IMG/VR virus record: IMGVR_UViG_3300025133_000510
Span: 1-27,196 of that record
Reading direction: 5' to 3' (one strand)
DNA from: a virus
Length of the DNA stretch: 27,196 nt
In this document: positions 6,508-13,637 of the stretch, piece after piece
Position numbering within the stretch: the first letter of the stretch is position 1
Layout: each line of letters begins with the position of its first letter
The notes under the pieces: generated by a model
Seen by the model: only the letters and a program-made list of their open reading frames with translations
Told to the model about the DNA's origin: nothing
Databases searched by the model: none
Position numbers and translations under genes: made by a program

Positions 6508-8304
6508 TTACCAGCCTTTAGCTTCCCTAATTCTATCTAAAGCTTTTCCTAAGTTAAGGTTGCGACTAGCATTCACTGCGCTAGCCTTGGGCTCATCACT
6601 CATGGGTGCTGCTGGTCTGGCAGTTGCGCCAGCTGGCTTTCCTTTGGCTGCTGCTCTCCTCGCCCTCTTTCTTGTAACGTCAGCGGCTCTAGATCTTTCT
6701 CTTCGTCCGACCTGCTCTCCAGACACTTTCCCCACTCTCTGCTTTTGCAGAGAATCATGTTTACCAACTTCTACGTCAGTCTTAGCTTGGGCACCCTCTG
6801 CTTTCTTTCTAGCAGCAGCAGCAGTATCCATTTCTTGTGAAGTTCCTCCTGCTCTAGCTGCAATATCAGTCGCAGCAGCTTTTCTGGAGACCTGACCTCG
6901 TGCTTTTTGAACATCCTTGATGTCATGATCTCCTGGAGCCCTTAAAGTCTTCTTAGCGGCACTAGTATCAGTCTTGTCCGCTAACTCTGAAGCTCGTGCA
7001 TGTTTTTGCTGCGCTCTTTCTATAGCATTCTTACCTTTTTCAGAGAAACCGCCAGCCTCTCGACTCGCAAGACTATCACCACCTGATGCAGCCTCCTTCG
7101 CTCTTGCATCTCTCTTACCTTGACCCGCAGCTTTCAACGCCGCAATTTCCTCTGGGGTCTTTCGGCCCTTCTTCTTTGGTTCTGCTGAAGCCTCTGGTTT
7201 TGCTGGAGCCTCTGGTTTTGCTGGAGCCTCAGACTCAGGACTTGCCATGGTTTGGGTTGTCTGAATGGTATTGGCTTTTCTTGCAGCCTCTCTCTTCTTG
7301 ACATCGCCCCTCTTATACTCCTCATCCTTATCTCTACCCTTATGACCCATTCTCGATGCAAGATCACCAGTCAGCCTGTCAGTTTTTAATCCACTACCAA
7401 CATCGGTATCTCTTTGTGCTTGTGCCCTCCTCAGATCGCCTCGTCTATATCCTGAAGTTCCACTTACAGCCTTTTTGATTCTCCGACCTATTCTACCGAG
7501 TAAGCCCTCAATAACGAATTCTAAGTCGTCTAATTCTTTTTCTTCTAGAATCTCACTTATATTACTCTCATCAATGAAATCAGCAAGACCCTCTAAGTAG
7601 TCTCCAAGATAAAGATAATTATCGTCCTCTAAAGCACCTGGAACTTCTGCTTCTTCTATCTTATCACTCTGGGCTAAAAGTCCGTCAACCCAAATCAGAG
7701 CTTCATAAATATCATCAACCTCAATACCCTCTGCAATGATCTCCTCATGAAGCTGCATTCTGTTATCTTGATAGCTTTCAACTAAATTAAGGGTGTCTTC
7801 ATCTAGTTCAGACTCCATTAATAGGCCACCATCAATATCTTTTGAGAGCTTAATAAGGTCTTGAACATCCCTATGCTCATCTAACTTCTGCTTAAGAACA
7901 TCACTAAGGGTTTCTGAATCCTGTCTGGGAACAGGATCCGTTCCACCTCCCGCTCTCCGCTCCTTCCGAATCTGCTCATTACGTTTCGCCATCTCCTCTT
8001 GAGCCTTCTTATTAGCCGCTGGTTTTGCTGCCTTTGCAGCAGCCAGAATATCTGCTATTTTCTTACGAGCAGCTACATTCTCAGGCTTGTTTCGATCTTC
8101 CATCCGTCTCTGATGGCGTTGACCCGCAGGGGTCTCTGGTCGTGAGGCGTCCCCTCTCCTCGTCCTTTCTGATTCGTACCCACCAGCTTGTCCTTCAGTA
8201 AGACCTGTAGCCTTAGGGTTTTTAACCTCGTTAAGACCTGCTTGCTTCCAAGCACCTTTATCAACAACATTAGCTATAAAGCTTTCATCAATTCTGAATT
8301 CCAT
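6508..8304 (-). CDS. Large charged low-complexity protein, putative packaged/core protein
   Basis: A 598-residue unrecognised protein with three zones. Residues 1-140 are basic and polar, rich in Ala, Arg, Lys and Glu. Residues about 140-270 are acidic, helical and Leu/Ile-containing (for example ADFIDESNISEILEEKEL), the only part likely to fold. Residues 270-598 are basic Ala/Lys/Arg/Thr low complexity with short EAPAKP repeats, similar in composition to histone H1 tails. It begins MEFRIDES; RIDE at 4-7 fits the (L/I)xE cleavage rule. AAGGA lies seven bases before the ATG. It opens the low-complexity cluster after a 96-base gap and abuts the next gene with no spacing. A DNA-compacting internal head protein is my preferred reading; a scaffold-like structural protein is also possible. 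Confidence 0.72.
   Translation of the reverse strand: MEFRIDESFIANVVDKGAWKQAGLNEVKNPKATGLTEGQAGGYESERTRRGDASRPETPAGQRHQRRMEDRNKPENVAARKKIADILAAAKAAKPAANKKAQEEMAKRNEQIRKERRAGGGTDPVPRQDSETLSDVLKQKLDEHRDVQDLIKLSKDIDGGLLMESELDEDTLNLVESYQDNRMQLHEEIIAEGIEVDDIYEALIWVDGLLAQSDKIEEAEVPGALEDDNYLYLGDYLEGLADFIDESNISEILEEKELDDLEFVIEGLLGRIGRRIKKAVSGTSGYRRGDLRRAQAQRDTDVGSGLKTDRLTGDLASRMGHKGRDKDEEYKRGDVKKREAARKANTIQTTQTMASPESEAPAKPEAPAKPEASAEPKKKGRKTPEEIAALKAAGQGKRDARAKEAASGGDSLASREAGGFSEKGKNAIERAQQKHARASELADKTDTSAAKKTLRAPGDHDIKDVQKARGQVSRKAAATDIAARAGGTSQEMDTAAAARKKAEGAQAKTDVEVGKHDSLQKQRVGKVSGEQVGRRERSRAADVTRKRARRAAAKGKPAGATARPAAPMSDEPKASAVNASRNLNLGKALDRIREAKGW
7190..7230 (-). repeat. 18-bp tandem repeat encoding PAKPEA units
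   Basis: Two perfect 18-bp copies (7190-7207, 7208-7225) plus the start of a third lie in the basic C-terminal zone of the 598-aa gene and encode alternating Ala-Pro-Lys-Glu units, typical of extended linkers. Confidence 0.75.
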
Positions 8305-8400
8305 AATTTATTCCTTATTTGCAAACAGGGTAGTATCCCTGTAGTATTTAGCTTGTATCCTCATTTTATCCATAATTTTTATTATTTTTGTTAAAAGCTC
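8305..8400 (-). other. 96-base intergenic gap with hairpin, promoter-like box and small ORF
   Basis: The longest gap in the window. It holds a perfect 6-bp inverted repeat with a 6-base loop (ACAGGG at 8325-8330, CCCTGT at 8337-8342) followed on the minus strand by only three T, so a weak terminator at best. Just upstream is GCTAAATA (minus strand of 8345-8352), one or two changes from the late box. The same bases can be read as a 21-codon ORF from ATG 8373 to TAA 8308, in frame with the stop of the preceding gene but without a ribosome site. Which of these is functional cannot be decided from the sequence alone. Confidence 0.4.
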
Positions 8401-10761
8401 TTACGGGGTGTAGTAAGGTAAAGCAAACCTAGTATTGAAGGGTGCTTCACCTAAGTGTGTCACATGTCCCCCATCAGGGTCTTTTAGTAAGCTATCATCC
8501 TTAAATAGCGAATTATTTGTATTGAAAGTTCTATCCAAGAGACTTAGCAAATTAGTTCCCGTAAAAGGAGTACCATCTGCATCTAAGTATTTACCACTAC
8601 AAAACTCTTGGAACCAACTTCTATTGTTATTCATTAAGTTACTAGTACTTGTAAGCAACTTCATAGCGTCATGGAAACCCCCATAGGCTCTCCAGAAGTC
8701 GTCTTTAGCTATGACAGAACCCCCAGCACCTGAAGGCAAGTTATAGTTGCTTATAAGAGACTGTACGGTGTGTAGAGCCTTTGATACTGGTGATTCCTCT
8801 TGAACTAAACTAGTAGTGTCCGAAACAGTGGATCTTAACCCCCCATCTGATAAAGAGGTGGTAAAGAAAACTGCATTAGGGTTACTATTAGAAGGTCCCC
8901 CTCCCGAATCCGACTCTAGTGTTAGAAGATTAACATTTGAATTTCCTGGATGAGCAGCGGCGAAGATTGATCTCGTGTTAGTCGTGGTCTCCCCAGACGA
9001 ATCATAAGACCTGAGGAACGACCCACCAGAGAATAAGTTATAATCTACCTTATTCGTAGGAACTATTAGTAACAGTCTGGGCATCGACCTACTTACGATC
9101 TCCTCCCTTATTAAATCAGTTCGGAGATTACTTACAATAGCATCAACATTGGTCCCCGTCCGTAAGTAGTTCCAAATAGGGTCTGCATAGTGTATAAAAA
9201 AACAAGTGAGGGGCCAACGATTATATTTAGAACCCTGTAGTACGTCAGCTCTTGCGTCTAAAGTATTAAAAACTGTTTTAATATCCCCACTAGTAACCTT
9301 AGTAAAGGCAGCTCTAGTACTATGTTGGAATGGTGTATCGTGCTGTGATAGCAGAGTGTCAGGGTAATTATCACTATCCCTTACATAGGCGTATACTTCA
9401 TTCATATCTGAGGGTGCATCATCATCACCTACAATCGGTGTAGTTTCGGTTGCTGCATTAGCTAAAGCTGTTACTTCTAATTCAAGTACATGATCCTGAT
9501 TTGCATCTGGAAGTAAAGAATTTAAAGTTCCTAAAACATGTGATATGTCATCTCTGTTAATTATGTAACTACTGACCCACTCATTGTATAAACGCTTGCT
9601 ATCTCCCTCTACAGTTACTATATCCGTAAAAGATCCTACTTGTCTTTTAGATTTAACAAAAGAATCTCCAAGAGCGTTTATAGTAGATCCCTCAGACTTG
9701 TAGATTTTCTGTCCTTCCCAGTCATATGTTTTCCATCTAACAACTGACCCATCTAGTTTAAACACGGGAAGGTTTACTGATATATCGGAATTAACAGGGG
9801 GGTTCATGGTCTGTACAATATTAGCACTACCCACACTATTGTTGGTCCCGTAACTCCTAGCCGAAAGAGGGTTCAGAAATTGTCTTACATAGGATGGAAT
9901 ATCTCCAAATCCTATAGGTGCAGGTTCTCCTCGTGTAGCAGAATAAAGTTGTGATGCTATCTGTGTTGATTGCCTTGGGTCCCCCGTCAGCTGACTAAGA
10001 TTAACAGCCCTATTAAAAAGTGCATTAAAATTATAATTATGTGTGTGCCTTCCTCCAGGACTCTGTTGAGGTAATAACTCCTTAGCACTAATAGCGTGGG
10101 GCATAGAGCCTACCTGATAAGGAGTTGAGGAACCCGCACTGTTTAACCCTGCTATACTCTCATCATCAAAATCATCAGAGTACCTATTAAATATCTGATG
10201 TGGAAAAATCTCAGATATGCCAGGAGGATACGCATTAAGATCTATAGGAGACGTAAGTAATTGTGAAGATGGCGGTTCTTGAGGAAGTAAAACTTCTGCA
10301 TCTGTGACCCCAAGAGTACCACCTCTGGAAGGACCTCTTGTTGGTCCTCCTGTAAAAGGCCATCCAGGCCATGGGGGCACCCATGTTCCTGCGGGCTTTG
10401 GTGTCGAAGTTATTGGAGGTGTTGTACCACCTCTACCTGTTGCTCCTCCAGGTCCTGGGGTCGGGGTTCCTGCCCCAGTTCCTGTGCCCCCAGGAGCAAA
10501 ACCTCCTCCAGGTCCTGGTCCTGGTCCTGGTCCTGGTCCTGGTCCTACGGGTCCAGGACCTGGCGGTTGATGCGCACCTGGATGCATGCCCCCCCCTCCT
10601 CCCGTTAAAAAATCCATTTCCCTAGGTCGTCTCGGCCTACCGATACCCGTGGGGACGGTAGTAGTTGTAGTAGGAATAGGCACACTTACAACTATGGGTT
10701 TTACACAATGCCCCAACTCCTCCTCGGGAGTAGGGAGCGTATGATTGACAAAGTTAGCCAT
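8401..10761 (-). CDS. Virion structural protein with Gly/Pro-repeat linker
   Basis: A 786-residue protein I do not recognise as a named family. Residues 1-50 contain a Thr run and basic patch; residues about 50-155 are a Gly/Pro low-complexity segment, including a (GP)n stretch and a GGGGG run, probably an extended linker rather than a true collagen helix because the G-x-y triplet phase is not kept. Residues about 155-786 look like ordinary folded virion protein with many Asn, Ser, Thr and aromatic residues and no enzyme motif. The C-terminus (RFALPYYTP) is well ordered in composition. AGGAC precedes the ATG; the start is ten bases after the 954-aa stop. Position after two fibre/baseplate-type proteins suggests a tail fibre, baseplate or whisker component. 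Confidence 0.75.
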   Translation of the reverse strand: MANFVNHTLPTPEEELGHCVKPIVVSVPIPTTTTTVPTGIGRPRRPREMDFLTGGGGGMHPGAHQPPGPGPVGPGPGPGPGPGPGGGFAPGGTGTGAGTPTPGPGGATGRGGTTPPITSTPKPAGTWVPPWPGWPFTGGPTRGPSRGGTLGVTDAEVLLPQEPPSSQLLTSPIDLNAYPPGISEIFPHQIFNRYSDDFDDESIAGLNSAGSSTPYQVGSMPHAISAKELLPQQSPGGRHTHNYNFNALFNRAVNLSQLTGDPRQSTQIASQLYSATRGEPAPIGFGDIPSYVRQFLNPLSARSYGTNNSVGSANIVQTMNPPVNSDISVNLPVFKLDGSVVRWKTYDWEGQKIYKSEGSTINALGDSFVKSKRQVGSFTDIVTVEGDSKRLYNEWVSSYIINRDDISHVLGTLNSLLPDANQDHVLELEVTALANAATETTPIVGDDDAPSDMNEVYAYVRDSDNYPDTLLSQHDTPFQHSTRAAFTKVTSGDIKTVFNTLDARADVLQGSKYNRWPLTCFFIHYADPIWNYLRTGTNVDAIVSNLRTDLIREEIVSRSMPRLLLIVPTNKVDYNLFSGGSFLRSYDSSGETTTNTRSIFAAAHPGNSNVNLLTLESDSGGGPSNSNPNAVFFTTSLSDGGLRSTVSDTTSLVQEESPVSKALHTVQSLISNYNLPSGAGGSVIAKDDFWRAYGGFHDAMKLLTSTSNLMNNNRSWFQEFCSGKYLDADGTPFTGTNLLSLLDRTFNTNNSLFKDDSLLKDPDGGHVTHLGEAPFNTRFALPYYTP
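10511..10546 (-). repeat. 6-bp tandem repeat, six perfect copies (Gly-Pro)
   Basis: Six identical GGTCCT units in a row (AGGACC on the coding strand) encode the alternating Gly-Pro stretch of the 786-aa protein. Unit gain or loss would keep frame and lengthen or shorten the linker. Confidence 0.9.
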
Positions 10762-10771
10762 TTTTTAAGTC

Positions 10772-13636
10772 CTAGGAAAGTAAAGTCTCATCCCTTAAAT
10801 CTAAGAAACCTTCATAAGACACAGGAGGAACATCACCATCAGTTATTACCGAATGCGACGGCGTTCCGAATGAACCTGGGACGCCCTGCTGTGTTGCTAT
10901 TCCTTCTGGGAATACGGTCTTTCGTTGTGGATATCCAACTATATTAAACTTAACTGTAGGATAATGGCATAGACCGAATCTAGCCATCTTCCTCTTAGTA
11001 TGATCACTGTCGGCATGCATTGTAGGCAGATTTCCATTTGTCATACCAACTTGCTGCCTATACATAGTATAGAAGGGTTGTTGCCATTCGGGCTGTATAA
11101 CTTTATAGCCTAAGAAATTAGCCTCCTGTTGGTAGATGTTATTAGTGCCATACCTATCAATATACAAGAGCCCGTTATCGTCGTCGGTAGCATCGAAGGC
11201 GATCCCCCCACCTGCGGATACGATAGTAAAGTAAGCAACCTTCATATCGCCTAATGGAATCAGTCCACCTTTTTGAATTCTTAACCCCATAGAGTTAGGC
11301 ATCCGCCATTGTCCAGGAGCCGTAGGTAGGGAGTTAACGTAATCCACATTAACATCAAAATCCTCTACCCACGAAGGAAGAAGAAGGTTAATAGTCTTCT
11401 TACAAAAGACTAAAGAATCAAGGTCCTTGGGCATAGCATTCAAATAGTTTCCTCCGTATCCGAAACCTCCTATCTCATTAGACACAGGATTAGTGGAGAT
11501 GCTCATTCCTGCGGAAAAATATTTCGGAGTTCTCTCCGCATGATCCTCTTTATGAGTCCCTCCAACATAATCAAAGAAGTTCCAAGTATTACACGGGAGT
11601 CCATGATTCCCCTTACCATCTACGGTATATTGATTGACGAAATCGGCTAGATCAGAGGATTCTGTAGCTCCGTAGAGACCTGCATCCCATTCGGGCCATA
11701 AAGAAATCTTTCTGTCAGTAGGGAGATTTAAATATTCTCCTACTCCTCCACCGTGAGTGCTCCAATCGTGACCCCCATACTTGGTATAGGCTCCCCCCTC
11801 TGCGTTACCTAACCAAGACTTTAAATCTGCTTGATGATTATTATACAGGTATTCAATAGCAGCTTTTCTAATCGACTGGGGTGCTTGAGTAAATGTCCAC
11901 GGATTAGTTAGTATCGAAAGGTCTATGCCCGTAGTCCCAGCACCATTCGTATAGTTTGTTACATTTTTTAAAATTCCCCACGGTCCATCGGTAGCCTGTG
12001 TATAGTTTTCATACATCATAAGCAAGCACCCCTCTGGGCCATAAGATAAACCACCTTGAATAACATCGGAATACATATTGACACCGTAGGAAGCCGATCT
12101 AGGAGTTATGGGGGCGGGTATTCTGTCTATAGCATCCTGAAGTTGCATAGTACCAACAGCAGGGTTAGCAAATGAGAGTGGTGGGTACGCCGCAGCTACA
12201 CCAGCTCGTTCATTATATGATAACTCGGCTGTTCTTAAGAAGGGTCTAATATCAATTATGTCAGTTGTAGTTATATTACTACAATTTTTAACAACTACAT
12301 ATGCAACAGGGATAGCAGTCTGTCCTATATGTTGTAGATTAGTATTACCTCCTACCCCGTTACTATCTTCTGTTATAAGGAAGTTAGGAGTTATATTAAC
12401 CAAATCATCAGGGGACGGGAAACTACCATGAATAACCGTTCCGTCTCTATCCATCAGACCATAATTAGCATCTACGTTAGCATCATGAATATTGGCTAGA
12501 ATCTTTGGCATATCGGGGTCTGGGGTATTGGGTCCAAACTCTTTTGTTTTTATATGGGGTCCTTTAGCTGGATCGGGATCAATAATACCAACACCCGCTC
12601 CCTTAATTAAGCCTAATGTAGGTTGGGTAATTACTTTAGGAGTAACGCCCCCCGCAGTACCAGCTGAGTCATACTGCGCCAGTGCAGCAGAGGTGTCATC
12701 AATTGGCATGGAATAAACCACTAATAGATCTATTCTCTGTGTTGCATACGCAGACAAGCTTACATCGTTGCCGAATGCATCCTCATAGTAAAAATCATAA
12801 GGATCAAACGCAGGAATCTCAATAGTTCCTCCACGAAAGTCCACAACAGAGGTCCTTACAACCGACCGCCAGAACTGAACAAACTCCGTATGTAGAAGAG
12901 TTAGGTTTTCAAAGGTTCTTACAAAAGGTACATCATAATCCAGCTCTGCTATACTAGCGTGGTTAACTAAGGGCCAACGATGTAGCTGGCTGTTTCCTGG
13001 AACTATTTGCTCGGGTACACCGCTCTCTGTACCAGTAGATTTTGTTCCCGCCTCTCCAAATATAGGTCCTGGACTAACAGCCGCACCTCCAATATGGTGG
13101 GTAAACAAAGTCTCTAAACCCGTAAGTCTCATAGGCTCTGCTGTACGACCCAATACTGTGTTAAGATCTTGCTGTACGAAGTTCATAAAAAAGTCTGTGT
13201 ACTCTTGACCATCAGCTCCAGGGTCATACGGACCAGGGGACGTTGTTGTTGGATCCCCCAGAGTTTCCATGATCTTAGGATAGGCTACCGTACCCGTGGT
13301 GTTAGATTTAATTAGATAAGAAAGATAGTCACCCCTACCATACATACTACTATTAATTCTAGCAGTAAACTTGCCAGGATTAACTGATATTGTTCTAGCA
13401 CCTTCAGACTTTGCTCTTAATGGCTTAAGATTTTCGATGTCAATATCATCACCTGGTCTAAGAGGTCCACCTAATCCTTGTGAATCTAAAAAGAGTTGGT
13501 CCTTCATCCAAAGGACATTCTCTTCTAATTGACGTAATGGAAGGTTATCAACCTCGTAGTAATAAGGATCATTAGCCTTATAGTAACGAATGGGCTGAGT
13601 AAATTTATAATCCGAAGGAAAAGCTTGTAATGGCAT
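10772..13636 (-). CDS. Large virion structural protein, baseplate/fibre-associated
   Basis: A 954-residue protein. The N-terminus (residues 12-40) contains YYKANDPYYYEVDNLPLRQL followed by EEN, a module also present in degenerate form in the adjacent beta-helix protein. Around residues 300-480 it has a segment typical of T4-like marine phage structural proteins: QRIDLLVVYSMPID, then IPVAYVVVKN, then DIIDIRPFLRTAELSYNERA. The C-terminal half is Gly/Asn/Trp/Tyr-rich with no catalytic motif and could hold a beta-rich or lectin-like fold. It starts one base after the stop of the beta-helix gene. Role by family resemblance and context: a baseplate-attached fibre, or a connector carrying one. The exact T4 counterpart is unclear; no good match to gp8, gp9 or gp10 by eye. 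Confidence 0.8.
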   Translation of the reverse strand: MPLQAFPSDYKFTQPIRYYKANDPYYYEVDNLPLRQLEENVLWMKDQLFLDSQGLGGPLRPGDDIDIENLKPLRAKSEGARTISVNPGKFTARINSSMYGRGDYLSYLIKSNTTGTVAYPKIMETLGDPTTTSPGPYDPGADGQEYTDFFMNFVQQDLNTVLGRTAEPMRLTGLETLFTHHIGGAAVSPGPIFGEAGTKSTGTESGVPEQIVPGNSQLHRWPLVNHASIAELDYDVPFVRTFENLTLLHTEFVQFWRSVVRTSVVDFRGGTIEIPAFDPYDFYYEDAFGNDVSLSAYATQRIDLLVVYSMPIDDTSAALAQYDSAGTAGGVTPKVITQPTLGLIKGAGVGIIDPDPAKGPHIKTKEFGPNTPDPDMPKILANIHDANVDANYGLMDRDGTVIHGSFPSPDDLVNITPNFLITEDSNGVGGNTNLQHIGQTAIPVAYVVVKNCSNITTTDIIDIRPFLRTAELSYNERAGVAAAYPPLSFANPAVGTMQLQDAIDRIPAPITPRSASYGVNMYSDVIQGGLSYGPEGCLLMMYENYTQATDGPWGILKNVTNYTNGAGTTGIDLSILTNPWTFTQAPQSIRKAAIEYLYNNHQADLKSWLGNAEGGAYTKYGGHDWSTHGGGVGEYLNLPTDRKISLWPEWDAGLYGATESSDLADFVNQYTVDGKGNHGLPCNTWNFFDYVGGTHKEDHAERTPKYFSAGMSISTNPVSNEIGGFGYGGNYLNAMPKDLDSLVFCKKTINLLLPSWVEDFDVNVDYVNSLPTAPGQWRMPNSMGLRIQKGGLIPLGDMKVAYFTIVSAGGGIAFDATDDDNGLLYIDRYGTNNIYQQEANFLGYKVIQPEWQQPFYTMYRQQVGMTNGNLPTMHADSDHTKRKMARFGLCHYPTVKFNIVGYPQRKTVFPEGIATQQGVPGSFGTPSHSVITDGDVPPVSYEGFLDLRDETLLS

Positions 13637-13637
13637 C

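Noticed and set aside
10304-10570. Plus-strand Pro/Gly-rich frame opposite the Gly/Pro linker
   Set aside because: It is the antisense reading of GGTCCT-type repeats, which give Gly/Pro on either strand; no independent evidence.
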